From assembly GCF_000485595.1 (NCBI RefSeq), contig NW_014578137.1:10474-53210 (forward strand): a DNA stretch of 42,737 bases, read 5' to 3'. The stretch comes from Priapulus caudatus. Its lineage: Eukaryota; Priapulida; Priapulimorpha; Priapulimorphida; Priapulidae. Positions 24,401 to 31,153 of the stretch are shown here, one piece after another; within the stretch, counting starts at the first letter, position 1; every line of letters begins with the position of its first letter. The translations under genes and the position numbers were made by a program. A model generated the notes under the pieces. That model made no database searches. It saw only the letters and a program-made list of their open reading frames with translations, and was not told the DNA's origin.

Positions 24401-25586
24401 TGCATTTTGCTTGCGATCACACAAAATTTCAATGAACCCTGTTCTGTCCCAATAACCCTCACCAAAATATAAAAAAGGTTATATGGGACAGAATTATTCG
24501 GTCTATCAGTCACATAGATACAATAATGTAACCCAACAAGAGTAGGGTTACAAAGCGTCCCTATCCTTTTGTGTGGAGGAACGCCTGAGTGAATCACTCA
24601 TGCAGGTTTGCTGGTGCGTTTTCAGAGACTAGAACTTCCAAACTGGGTTTGTTCTCAACACGAACCTTTCTCCGCTATCTTGGAACTTACTATGTATCAC
24701 AATACTCTGTATTAAACTAATACAACCTGTTACAAAAATTCGAAGTGACGAGCGGCGAATATACTGAGCGCCATTTCTGTTGACCTGTGACGTACTTCGG
24801 TTTGAAGAGCGGATTCACCGACCAATCGGAGGGCGCTGCGTTTGCCGATCGCTATGCGCATTGGGAATGCGTACGTCACAGGTCAACAGAAATGGCGCTC
24901 AGTATATTCGCCGCTCGTCACTTCGAATTTTTGAAACAGGTTATATTAGTTTAATACAGATTATTGTGATACATAGTATTACTATTAGTATTAGTTACTA
25001 TTAGGGATAGTAGGGCATTTTTTTATAAACAACCCCCAATGGAATTTTTAAGCTTATTCGATAGCCCCAGTCACAAGAAACAGAGATCCGTTTACAGAAT
25101 TAAAAAAATCCACTCCTTATTAGTAATAATAATACTAGTAATAGTAAGTTCCAAGATAGCGGAGAAAGGTTCGTGTTGTCACTGTTGAGAATAAGCCCAG
25201 TTTGGAAGTTCTACTTCTAGTCTCTGAAAACGCACCAGCAAACCTGCGTGAGTGATTCACTCAGGCGTTCTTCCACACAAAAGGATAGGGACGCTTTGTA
25301 ACCCTACTCTTGTTGGGTTACATTATTGTATAATTTGTATACTATCTTAGTATCTATCACTATCAGTATCAGTCAGTGTACACATTTTGCTACCGTTTTA
25401 ACCGTTTGATGTAGTACTAGTAGTGCATATTATAAAACATACAAATGAATGCCACTAATAATGAAGAAAACGCCAGCCAAATGCGTCATGTCCTACTTGT
25501 GTGTATGAATTGATGTCTGGATAGCCAGGAATTGAACAATCTTCTGAATTCGCAGCACATGCGTTTTTGTCAGTGGGCTGCGCCAT
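402..25586 (-). CDS. EXOSC10: EXOSC10 (Rrp6), nuclear exosome 3'-5' exoribonuclease, 3' end off window
   Basis: This is the exosome-associated 3'-5' exoribonuclease that trims and degrades nuclear and nucleolar RNA. Exons, 5' to 3', each with GT/AG borders and matching phase: 25586-25497, 13979-13843, 13436-13322, 12398-12294, 12148-11759, 10021-9868, 6993-6803, 5189-5033, 4447-4299, 3721-3559, 3178-3052, 2838-2720, 2534-2460, 2083-1991, 1805-1656, 814-628, 469-402. They give about 823 residues; the human protein has 885, so one last exon is missing to the left. Exons 1-3 match the PMC2NT region, exons 5-8 the DEDD-Y nuclease (D277/E279, D336, Y403/D407 by my count) and exons 9-10 the HRDC domain. 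The tail is charged and Lys-rich. The ATG follows GTCGAAA and the encoded GYPDINSY resembles the human GFPDADSF. Exon 6 has a one-base frameshift. The start, exon 12 and the exon 14 donor are the least certain parts. Confidence 0.95.
628..814 (-). CDS. EXOSC10: EXOSC10 exon 16, basic C-terminal tail
   Basis: Begins [16 protein letters not shown] (the Met is internal, straight after a CTGTAG acceptor) and ends [25 protein letters not shown]-x-TD is the conserved FTPYDYSQSD block of the human C-terminus. The Lys-rich start looks like a nuclear localisation signal. A Ser codon is split to exon 17 (402-469, [20 protein letters not shown]), which aligns with the following human SKSKVSSQFDP region. 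Confidence 0.9.
1165..1334. repeat. 17-bp minisatellite, 10 units
   Basis: Ten consecutive units of CCTGTCTAYGAAGGCCA with only one or two substitutions each, then a degenerate edge. Related single motifs occur at 890-920 and 39150-39180. It lies in an EXOSC10 intron. The 17-nt period makes a spurious 17-residue peptide repeat in all frames. Confidence 0.95.
3559..3721 (-). CDS. EXOSC10: EXOSC10 exon 10, HRDC domain end
   Basis: Encodes [20 protein letters not shown], then [20 protein letters not shown] and a helical tail. SYVLPNHMM-type and ACCNP-PLVRQQ-type blocks are the most conserved part of the EXOSC10 HRDC domain. Donor is GTGAGA, phase 0. Confidence 0.95.
4299..4447 (-). CDS. EXOSC10: EXOSC10 exon 9, start of HRDC domain
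   Basis: Encodes [20 protein letters not shown] followed by [20 protein letters not shown] and VCRVEDEST. This is the helical segment between nuclease and HRDC domains and the first HRDC helices; the LYAWRD element is diagnostic. The Ser codon is split to exon 10. Confidence 0.93.
5033..5189 (-). CDS. EXOSC10: EXOSC10 exon 8, Exo III (DEDD-Y) motif
   Basis: Reads [18 protein letters not shown] and on to [13 protein letters not shown] supplies the catalytic Tyr and the last metal-binding Asp that define the DEDD-Y subgroup. The acceptor is TTACAG and the first base completes the Arg codon split from exon 7. Confidence 0.95.
6051..6742 (+). repeat. Family A repeat, copy A0 (5' truncated)
   Basis: Shares several hundred bases with 7105-8325, 10418-11665 and 21036-22075, including CCTTAAGTTAAGG and TGACCTTTGACCT blocks. 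It ends with a stem-loop, GCATCTGACTATGTCAGATG, and AGCTAAAAA. The terminal hairpin followed by CTAA recalls Helitron 3' ends, but the spacing is shorter than usual and I found no TC 5' end. No ORF. This copy is the cleanest for comparison. Confidence 0.8.
6803..6993 (-). CDS. EXOSC10: EXOSC10 exon 7, Exo II motif
   Basis: Starts [16 protein letters not shown] and continues through [20 protein letters not shown] to QYQLADWRI. The Asp of HGAD is the third catalytic carboxylate of the DEDD family. It is a near residue-for-residue match to the human exon, with phase 0 in and phase 2 out (an Arg codon split across the intron). Confidence 0.95.
7105..8325 (+). repeat. Family A repeat, copy A1 (near full length)
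   Basis: Begins AACAAGTGCCGCGGAGCGAC and runs to the degraded hairpin and GCTAAAAA near 8320. The first 750 bases match other copies well. From about 7880 the copy gains scattered single-base insertions against A0. It lies between EXOSC10 exons 6 and 7. Confidence 0.8.
8690..8755. repeat. AT-rich TATA microsatellite
   Basis: Imperfect (TA)n interrupted by TTA and CTA steps. Similar tracts occur at 12450-12478, 12864-12886, 13250-13268, 14287-14300, 19684-19700 and 37447-37470. Confidence 0.8.
8843..9620. mobile_element. Foldback-type element with about 140-bp diverged inverted arms
   Basis: TCGCGAT at 8843 pairs with ATCGCGA ending at 9620. Inside both arms are inverted copies of GCTCAAGTC, GTCTAATCGTTGG and TGTGGTTTTTGAAAGT. 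The loop (about 8990-9460) has no recognisable protein. Target duplication could not be defined. Intronic in EXOSC10. Confidence 0.6.
9868..10021 (-). CDS. EXOSC10: EXOSC10 exon 6, nuclease core, with a 1-nt frameshift
   Basis: Acceptor CTGCAG is followed by codons for [20 protein letters not shown] and then EDFIV, the expected continuation after the Exo I motif. The downstream part reads [20 protein letters not shown] and K in another frame, ending at a GTTAATG donor. The exon is 154 nt where 153 would keep both flanking phase-0 junctions. One extra base near 9941-9950 (a CC on the coding strand) explains it. As written the frame reaches TGA within about 12 codons. The surrounding repeats have many one-base insertions, so I infer a sequencing error rather than a dead gene. 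Confidence 0.85.
10066..10255 (+). repeat. Family B repeat, copy 1
   Basis: AACAAGAGCCGCAGAGCGTC followed by TGGGCTCATCTGAGG and about 150 bases is found again in reverse at 31022-31153. A related GCCGCAGAGCGACAGGGCTC is at 31220-31250 and at the 5' end of family A, so the GCCGCAGAGCG end is shared between repeat families. Confidence 0.65.
10418..11665 (+). repeat. Family A repeat, copy A2 (near full length, insertion-rich)
   Basis: Same start and end signatures as A1, with hairpin and GAGCTAAAAA near 11635-11665. Carries dozens of one-base insertions compared with A0 and A1. Lies just 3' (on + coordinates) of EXOSC10 exon 6. Confidence 0.8.
11759..12148 (-). CDS. EXOSC10: EXOSC10 exon 5, linker plus nuclease motif Exo I
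   Basis: The longest coding exon, 130 codons. It contains [12 protein letters not shown], the [10 protein letters not shown] segment that precedes the nuclease domain in Rrp6 proteins, and ends with ELAVDLE, whose Asp and Glu are the first two metal-binding acidic residues. Acceptor is TTTCAG and donor GTAATA. An Asp/Glu-rich stretch (GDDDGEDAD) sits in the linker. Confidence 0.95.
12887..13246. mobile_element. Family D element, CAGGGG-ended MITE
   Basis: Ends are CAGGGGTAGAAATTAAC and, inverted, CAGGTAGCGAAATTAAC. Length is 360 bp, flanked by TATATATA and TATACATA (7 of 8 match, but inside a TA tract, so weak). The ends suggest the hAT superfamily. Internally it carries repeated GGGAGTC blocks. 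The same sequence is split at 27776-27886 and 31251-31420. Confidence 0.75.
14112..14435. repeat. Degenerate CACA/GCAAGCAC microsatellite block
   Basis: Interrupted array of CACGCAAGCA and ACACAC units, alternating purine-pyrimidine over long stretches and therefore prone to Z-DNA and slippage. The middle (14185-14300) is unique sequence plus a TA tract. The Cys-rich ORF on the minus strand is a by-product. Confidence 0.8.
15300..15744. mobile_element. hAT-like element nested in E1
   Basis: Terminal inverted repeats CAGGGTTCTCCC and GGGAGAACCCTG, 445 bp, flanked by a 5-bp duplication TCTTG (15295-15299, 15745-15749). Removing it restores the CTACTCTTGTTGGGTTACAT sequence seen in E2. It contains a G-rich block (15330-15401), repeated AAACGGGGCG units and a perfect 26-bp palindrome. 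It has no transposase ORF. Confidence 0.85.
15698..15723. repeat. Perfect 26-bp palindrome
   Basis: CAAACGGGGCGCG followed by its exact reverse complement, centred between 15710 and 15711, near the right end of the nested hAT-like element. The upstream tandem AAACGGGGCG units at 15640-15690 match one arm, so it looks like an inverted member of that subterminal repeat array. Confidence 0.95.
15763..16650 (+). mobile_element. Family C repeat, copy 2 (foldback interior)
   Basis: Starts ATTGTATCCCCCGAACGAAC with a terminal hairpin, directly abutting E1. Two inverted arms of about 120 bp (about 16040-16165 and 16510-16630) share GATCATCTTCAAATTT and GTTGCCATGGTAAC in opposite orientation around an AT-rich core. 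Same layout as the copy at 19316. Confidence 0.7.
16651..18423. other. Intronic, no recognised feature
   Basis: Part of EXOSC10 intron 1. Holds a short TATATATAGTATATA tract near 16885, a G-run at 17635-17650 and scattered ORFs with no protein-like pattern. I see no gene or defined element. Confidence 0.5.
18424..18833. mobile_element. MITE-like element, TAGG-CACAC ends
   Basis: Left end TAGGCACAC and right end GTGTGCCCCTA are inverted. Inside, GCGATTTTTATCGCCCGATC (18478-18497) pairs exactly with its reverse complement at 18801-18820, and further CGGCC-rich palindromes lie between. About 410 bp, no ORF. Superfamily not assigned. Confidence 0.65.
19316..19930 (+). mobile_element. Family C repeat, copy 3
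   Basis: Same start as copy 2 (ATTGTATCCCCCGAACGAAG with a hairpin), same inverted arms (about 19430-19545 and 19790-19920) containing CATGGAAAC and its complement, and a TA-rich core with a (TA)n tract. One-base insertions relative to copy 2 are frequent. Confidence 0.7.
20050..20640. repeat. Imperfect (CT)n tract, about 590 bp
   Basis: Nearly pure CTCTCT with TTC, GTC and CCG interruptions, giving a long pyrimidine strand able to form triplex DNA. It opens Ser/Leu-rich frames of up to 313 codons on the plus strand in all three frames, which are artefacts of composition. Confidence 0.95.
21036..22075 (+). repeat. Family A repeat, copy A3, broken by insertions
   Basis: Matches A1/A2 from GAATGTATCAGGAACCTTCT onward. 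A 189-bp hAT-type MITE interrupts it at 21766-21954 and a TTAA-flanked element cuts it at the CCTTAAGTTAAGG block, after which the rest of family A is not found. Confidence 0.8.
21766..21954. mobile_element. 189-bp hAT-type MITE, copy 1
   Basis: Ends CAGGGAAAAAAATA and, inverted, CAGTGAAAAAAATA. Flanks are CCGTGAAC and CCTGTGAC; the empty site in A0 reads CCTGTGAC, so this is an 8-bp target duplication with one decayed side. Internal GGGGCTCTTTTTGGCATTTC is duplicated. Same length as the copy at 35332. Confidence 0.9.
22080..22588. mobile_element. TTAA-flanked element, copy 1 (509 bp)
   Basis: TTAA at 22076-22079 and 22589-22592 flank inverted ends AGCCGCACTATGCG and CGCATAGTGCGGCT, with diverged terminal repeats extending about 80 bp (ACTAGCAAATACTT region). 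TTAA duplication is the mark of the piggyBac superfamily, though the end sequence lacks the usual CCC start. No ORF of useful size. Confidence 0.85.
22598..22836. mobile_element. TTAA-flanked element, copy 2 (right end not found)
   Basis: Begins AGCCTCACAATGCGCATCCA directly after a second TTAA (22594-22597), one base beyond the duplication of copy 1 and in the same orientation. Similarity to copy 1 runs to GTAGCAAAGATT near 22834 and then stops. The matching right end and the remainder of family A are absent. Confidence 0.75.
23207..23459. mobile_element. 253-bp foldback hairpin
   Basis: GCTATATTACTC at the left pairs with GAGTAATATAGC at the right. About 105 bp of each arm are nearly perfect inverted copies (for example CGCTAGTGAGCGGGCACAAT), with a second smaller palindrome at the centre. 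Antiparallel ORFs here are mirror products of the arms. Confidence 0.9.
23875..24505. mobile_element. Foldback element F, 631 bp, 5-bp target duplication
   Basis: Ends TAGACCGAATAATTCTGTCC and its inverse, flanked by TCAGT at 23870-23874 and 24506-24510. The arms (about 240 bp) include CGCATTCGCA, TGCATGCG and TAAATTACGTTCGCCA in inverted order around a short loop near 24150. Non-coding. Confidence 0.88.
24521..25328. mobile_element. Foldback element E2, TA target duplication
   Basis: CAATAATGTAACCCAACAAG at the left and its reverse complement at the right, flanked by TA. Arms are over 250 bp and match E1. An extra segment of about 145 bp (about 24980-25125, TTACTATTAGTATTAG to CTAGTAATA) sits in the right arm only. 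The central loop (24800-24870) differs from that of E1. No ORF. Confidence 0.88.
25497..25586 (-). CDS. EXOSC10: EXOSC10 exon 1 (start codon)
   Basis: Thirty codons, beginning MAQPTDKN and ending [11 protein letters not shown] before a GTAGGA donor. The GYPD-x-NS block lines up with the start of the human PMC2NT region, and the phase-0 junction to exon 2 (EALKTSLQ) continues that alignment. This makes intron 1 about 11.5 kb. The assignment rests on short similarity plus the right strand, phase and order. An upstream 5' UTR exon cannot be excluded. Confidence 0.75.
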
Positions 25587-25980
25587 TTTCGACCAAAATC
25601 ATCTTCATCTGCTGAACGTGAAATGCGGAATGAAAAATTGGTTATAGCATAAACTTGTGAACACCTAAAATATTCAATTTAAACTCTAATTATATAATTC
25701 TTCACTCTAATGATGCTGGAATTATTTTATGAAATATTTTAATATTGTAATATTATACGTAATTAAATAAATAAAATAAATCGACTGCTTACGTCATAGG
25801 CATCGTCATCGATTGGTTTGCGATAAAAGACTGCGCATGCGGAATAGTCGTCCTTCTGTCGCTCGACCTTGCACAAGAAGGTAGGTTCGTTTTTCTCGTC
25901 GGTAAATTTTCGAAAATTTGCTTTATTTCCTTGTCTCTTGGTTACTGTAATCTGGAATCTTGTTGCGGTGATATGTAACA
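25587..25980 (-). promoter_or_regulatory. Probable EXOSC10 promoter region with NRF-1-like site
   Basis: CTGCGCATGCGG at 25831-25842, about 245 bp upstream of the start codon, is close to the palindromic NRF-1 site (YGCGCAYGCGCR) common in housekeeping promoters. An ORF runs antisense through this block and ends near a GTAAGC, so the region could instead belong to the neighbouring candidate gene. No TATA box was seen. Confidence 0.3.
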
Positions 25981-26551
25981 TGTGTTTTATAGTTCATTAC
26001 TGTAAGCCATTGTTTGTACTTATCCAAGTTATCGTGAAAACGAAGTTTTTACTCTCACCGGTCGTTTGGCAATGCCATTTTTACTTGTTTTTACTTTGCA
26101 TTGCCATTGCATTTGATAATGATACAGTGTGTACTTCTGATGATACGTGTGGCAAATTTCAAAGTGTAACACAACTTCTATAGTGACCAACAATAGTTAT
26201 ACACTATAGTCCATTGTCCATCTAGTCCGTTGTCCATAGTTTATTACAATTCATGTCAGAAGGCAACGGTTGGCTGGAGTAGCAGTAAGCATGGATAACA
26301 ACTTCAAGGACAGAGCCGCACCCCTGGATGGTAGGCCTAGGGATTTCAAATATAGGGTCCTAGCTAGCTCCAAGAAACGGTATAGCTAGGGTTAGAATAC
26401 CGTTTCAAACATTGGCTGCAGCTAAACACGTAGTTGTCTTATTTGCCAAGTATCGCCAAAGAACACTTCACATGTGATGTACCAAATGAATCAGTATACA
26501 TCCACCTTCTTGTAACCATCAGTGCGCTGCGATGCGCTGGGTACTTACGGG

Positions 26552-26776
26552 GTTACAGCGACTTTTGAGACGAATGCAACAAAATTTATGAATTTGCCAC
26601 CATGTTTACTATCATTCCGACTGTGACTAAAATCCTCAATGAATCGAACAAGGGAAATTAAACGATCTGCGGTTCTCATGTAAACCACCCCTACATCCGA
26701 GAACATGTCATCTAAGGGTTTTACAAATGGCCCACACATTTGTGAACATAGTTTCACTTGCTTTGGTGTGTAATTG
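26552..26776 (-). CDS. Candidate exon of an unidentified minus-strand gene
   Basis: An open frame after an in-frame stop gives LHDGSHGNYTPKQVKLCSQM, then CGPFVKPLDDMFSDVGVVYM and more, ending VAFVSKVAVTP at a perfect GTAAGTAC donor. Composition is protein-like (mixed hydrophobic and charged, no low complexity) and unlike the surrounding repeats. Just upstream a second frame starts at an ATG near 26890 (encoding MENPKRKRLARKYYRNSTI) and would join with a one-base shift, so the start may be disrupted or spliced. A following exon may lie at about 25788-25943 (ends RKPIDDDAYD before GTAAGC). I do not recognise the family. Lying just upstream of EXOSC10 on the same strand, it must end within about 1 kb. 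Confidence 0.4.
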
Positions 26777-26899
26777 CCGTGAGAGCCATCGTGCAGCTAT
26801 TGTACTATTTCTGTAGTATTTTCTAGCGAGTCTTTTCCGTTTCGGGTTTTCCATGTCTCTCTTCCATTGACTCATGCGCAGTGTAAACATGGCGGGTAA

Positions 26900-27775
26900 A
26901 GCTGATTGGAAAGTTGATATGCTGTGAGAATTAGCAGATTATACCATGAATTAAGAGATACATTCTAGTTTAGAAGCAGGACAACTGTGAGTTAACGTTC
27001 ATATTTCAAACAAGGCAAGTCAAAGGTGGTAATAGAATAGTTTTATTTAAGATATACAGAGTTATTCATCTAGATCTGCAGAGGTGATAGGTTTTTTGAA
27101 TGGAAGGGTGTCAGGCTGTTTAGACAATACGTCGCACAGCCTGGTCTGGCTAGGGCCTAGCTACCTAAACCTTTTGATTCTTGAACTACCAAACGCAATC
27201 GTTCAGCTTATTGCGATGGCATTTACTCGTTCTGTGGTCAGTGTATATTTGCTTTAACGGATGGTGTACTCGAGCCGTAAGTGATTAGAGAGGATTGTCT
27301 CCAGTCCAAGTATAACTATAACCCCTTCTTCCAATCTCGTGATCTTCGTCGCTTCGATTTTGATTTCTATATTCGTTAGAACTTTGTGTATTGGCTCATG
27401 TTGATTCTGTTTATGGTCAACACTGCTATTGATTGTTTACCAGTGTATTATTTTTTCGTATTTATGAAACTAATTCATCAGCTATGCTGCTAATTATTTA
27501 CTTGATTGTTCTGTTTACCGATCTATGTAGCATAGTATGGTTAACTGCTTAGTCTTCTCTAATTTCGTCTGTGGTTATCAGGACAAATCACTATATTGTC
27601 ATGTCAATGTAATCGTACCGGTGTGCGTGAGCATGCGCGCGCGACTTGATTTTCTTACAAGTGATCTTGTATTGACTAATCTTGTCTTGGTGTCTTCATA
27701 ACAAGTTCACCCCGAGCCTGGTGAGGGAGGCTGTGTAGCTAGTATGTCTTGCTTGGTAGTCAATGATAACCTGTA
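26900..27775. other. Intergenic, nothing defined
   Basis: No repeat copy or convincing exon seen. A short ATG frame (26890, MAGKADWKVDML) with good Kozak context ends at TGA after 12 codons; it overlaps a CATGCGCAGTG motif and could mark a promoter/first exon, but this is not supported further. Confidence 0.4.
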
Positions 27776-27886
27776 CAGGGTGTGAAATTAACGGGAGTCC
27801 GGAGTCGAATACTCCCTGATTTACGGAAAATTCTCCCATACTAACTAGTGCGTTCCGGAGCACGGCCTCGCGGAATTACTGTATTT

Positions 27887-29795
27887 TTAGCACATCTTGG
27901 GCACAACAACCAACAGTTGGCAGCGTGAGAAACTAGCGGTCGCCCAGTCGCCAGTGGCGATTAGAAAATCTACCGGTACCGGGCGCTGCTTGCTTGTGTC
28001 AGCCGGGTCCGCAGCGGGGCGGACTACATAATCGCTGCACACAGCAGCGAAAAAAATACAGATTTGGTAAACGGGATTCGGCATAATACGACCCGTTCCT
28101 CAAACCGTAGCGACGGGGTATCACAAACCTTCTAAGAGCTGCATGAACTCCTCAACGCATAATTAATCGCCCACACGAAAAAACTTCGCGCACGGTCTAA
28201 GCAAACCGATTGCGGCCGGCAGGTAGTGCAGCCGCAGTGTTTTACTTAACCGCATATTACCCATAACCAATAGTTTTTATATCGCCAGGTGTGTATCGTG
28301 GGGAGTGAGGGCAACGACCCAGTGGGCCTGACACGCACTATCAAAGCTGATTAACTGAATTCTCACTTTTCATGGTGGACGTATTGGAAAATGGAATGCG
28401 AACGTGGGTGACTATTTTTATTCATATATATGTAGAATGCAATGTAAACTGTATAATAATACTTAAGGCATATATTTGCCAATCGAGTATGCAACAGTTG
28501 ATCGAATTAAATACAGTAACTGGCACCTTGTGTAGTTATTATAAGTACAGTTACGCTTATAGCCAACGACGTATTTAGTATTTGCCAATATCAATGCTAA
28601 TTACTAAGAAATTTTAATGAAATCGCGTAATTCGTAAATCTGGCGGCCAATGCCTAAATTTATTGCAACAAATAAGCATCGATTTTTCGGTCGCATTGAC
28701 CGGTGACCTCCACTTGTTTGCTACAGGATGTTGTAGCATCGAATTGTTTGTCCCAGGGTAAATTGTTTGCCTAGTGAATGACAACGACGGCATCACCTTT
28801 TCAACATATTATAGTGCTTCTGTAATCTCAAGATCTTCGATATATTCGTTTCATTTCCCGCAATCCTCAAGGAGTTAAAACCATAACGTACGGAATGCGC
28901 AACTCAGACCACAAAGGATCGAAAATTCACTGAACGGCCGAGCCATACGTGCGAAAATTCCGGTGCACTATAATCTGTATGACCACGGCCCGCGGTTTAC
29001 GGCCGATTCATAGCAGGCATGGGCGGGTTGTAACTGTCAACAACGGATTTAATTGACACCGCGGATTTCACATCGGATATTTCTTGTAAACCATCAGTGA
29101 TATATGGACAAACTAAATACGTCCGTTTGGCCTATAAGTAATGTACTTATTAACTACACAAGGTTGCCAGTTACATGTGCATCGTTAAAATTGATAATCA
29201 ATTGGTCGTCTTATTGCCTTTAAGAGTTCTAGGCACTTGTTACTTTGCGGATGTGCGGCAGCATCTGACGTCTATGCATGGGAGTACCGTGAGCTGGGAA
29301 GGAGAAAAACGAAAGTAAAACTGCCCAGTGAAGCTCCCGGCATTCCTAGAGATTCAGTACAAGTTCTTTTTTAACATACTCAAAGTAACATAAAAACTAT
29401 GTGTACTGTGTATACACGTGATATATAGTGCATGTCTGCCTGTGTGAATTAAATTGAAATAAGCAATGTATTGGTTTGCATTAGTCGACGTGAAATTGAG
29501 ATTAAAAAAAAGTGATCGAACGCAGATTTGTTGACGATTTCTATAACACTGATAGTCTGATACTGGTGCTGAAGTTGACATGCTGAGTAGCTCTGGCCAA
29601 GCCTAAAATAGCTCCCGTAAAAAAAATTACGAGAGCCTCTTTTTTTTCATTACAATATTCAAAAAAAATGATTAGATTAATACCGGGAACGATTCCGGAC
29701 AATCAGCAATCGCAGTAATTAAAAATATGATAAATTTTATAGGAAGAATTGGGTGGTCTATCAGAGATCCGCCTGATCTTTGAAATCGGCCTTTG
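27887..29795. other. Unassigned sequence inside the split family D element
   Basis: No recognisable gene. A GTTTGTCCCAGGGTAAATTG motif near 28745 resembles the reverse of 23155-23180. ORFs are short. The block ends at the assembly gap. Confidence 0.5.
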
Positions 29796-29820
29796 NNNNN
29801 NNNNNNNNNNNNNNNNNNNN
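29796..29820. other. Assembly gap (25 N)
   Basis: Exactly 25 N. A fixed 25-N spacer is typical of gap-filling software marking a gap of unknown or near-zero size, so sequence order across this point should be treated with caution. Confidence 0.99.
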
Positions 29821-29847
29821 CACGAACGCATCACACGAGAGGGATCA

Positions 29848-29883
29848 CATTACCTCCCTGCAACTCCGTTGCGCGGAGGTAAT
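29848..29883. repeat. GGAGGTAAT hairpin
   Basis: ATTACCTCC and GGAGGTAAT flank a GC-rich loop containing CAACTCCGTTG. It directly precedes the 0.76-kb direct repeat and resembles the short hairpin ends of the family C type. Confidence 0.6.
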
Positions 29884-30139
29884 AAAACTTGCACGTAGAC
29901 TGATTGCGCTATGTGAGTAGGAAAGTCTCTGTATGTGTTTTATGCACACTATCAAATGTGTACAGTAATATGCATGTTTGAACCACAGGCACTTGGAACG
30001 TCTCAATAAAAAAAATTATGGCAAATAAGCACGAAATGTATTTACTACCAACGTTTCTTTACTCCCTTTCGCCTATTATAGCCGATAACTTTCTGTAAAT
30101 GCCGTTCATATGCTCCTCTACAACACGAGTACTGTACAC

Positions 30140-30191
<52 letters not shown>

Positions 30192-30636
30192 CAGACAAGG
30201 TTAGAGGCTCTCGCAAGACGTGCCCAGATACAATCTACAGCGCGTCAGTAATGTAGAGACTCTAATACTTGCCTGGACTAGACCTGCTAGGGTAATTGAT
30301 TATCTAGCTAGCTATAGATAGGGGTACTAGTTACTAAGTTATATTTATAGTAATTTATTTCATTTATTGTGTATAATTGTTAATACAGTAGATTTCTATT
30401 ACATGAGCATTCAGCAAACTGTTACTATTAAGTTAGTGTAGTAAACGTCTTTCTTCTCATTGCATTTTCTTTTTCAACTTTTGTTCTTTATTCCTCAATG
30501 TCAACTCTTCAAACACTATAAATAGTAAACTGCTGCAGCACGTTTACATGTACGGCATTCGTTTTAACTGTCTGGGGGCCGATTAGTGTACATCACTCCA
30601 ACTATACATTTCCCTGTATACACGGCGAAGTGAACT
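29881..30636 (+). repeat. Direct repeat flanking GAPDH, left copy
   Basis: AATAAAACTTGCACGTAGAC through ACACGGCGAAGTGAAC is repeated at 40746-41524 in the same orientation with few substitutions plus indels. This copy has an expanded (GCAC)n array (30143-30192). Includes CTATAAATAG, a TATA-box-like motif, near 30518. Confidence 0.92.
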
Positions 30637-30689
30637 TCGTGGCTAAGAGTACAAATAAACGGTATCAGGACAAATACACCCCGGACATT

Positions 30690-30985
30690 TAGAGGAGGAG
30701 TTAGAGGACGACGGAGAAGGTAGTGAAGGAGGAGGGGGAGAGGCGGAGGTAGAGGAGGTGCAGGTGGTGGTTGAGGGAGGAGGAAGAGGAGGGGGGGAGA
30801 ATGTGATGGAGAAGGAGAGGAGGAGGTAGAGGCGCCCTCCTCTACCTCTTCCCTCCTCCTCCACCACCTGGCCCTCCTCCTCCACTTTCTCCCCCTCCTC
30901 TCCTCCACCTTCTCCCCCTCCTCCTTCTCCTCCACCTTCTCCCCCTCCTCCTCCTCCACCACCTTCTTCCCTCCTCCTCAATCTC
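30690..30985. repeat. GGA-rich/TCC-rich inverted tract
   Basis: About 140 nt of almost pure purine (GGAGGA) followed by about 150 nt of pyrimidine (TCCTCC), with the dyad near 30833 (GGTAGAGGCGCCCTCCTCTA). Able to form a long hairpin or triplex. The right copy of the direct repeat has only a shorter pyrimidine half. Glu/Gly/Pro-rich ORFs here are low-complexity artefacts. Confidence 0.9.
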
Positions 30986-31021
30986 CTACCTGTGTTATCA
31001 TAGTGGGCGTGTCCTAACAAT

Positions 31022-31153
31022 GATGTGTACGCAACTGCGTGTCTGCATATCTGCGCCTAACAAATGTAGTACTACGCACGACTGAAATTTTACGTTTATA
31101 ATCGTAGCAACAGACCTCAGATGAGCCCAGACGCTCTGCGGCTCTTGTTTTGG
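31022..31153 (-). repeat. Family B repeat, copy 2
   Basis: Reverse complement of the 10066 repeat: AAACAAGAGCCGCAGAGCGT then TGGGCTCATCTGAGG and CGCAGATATGCAGA-type downstream sequence. A shorter related end lies at 31217-31255. Confidence 0.65.

Noticed and set aside
26290-26333. Plus-strand ATG frame MDNNFKDRAAPLD before GGTAGG
   Set aside because: Only 13 codons with a weak donor and no partner exon.
30564-31020. Glu/Gly/Pro-rich minus-strand ORFs of 125-132 codons
   Set aside because: Low complexity from the GGA/TCC inverted tract.
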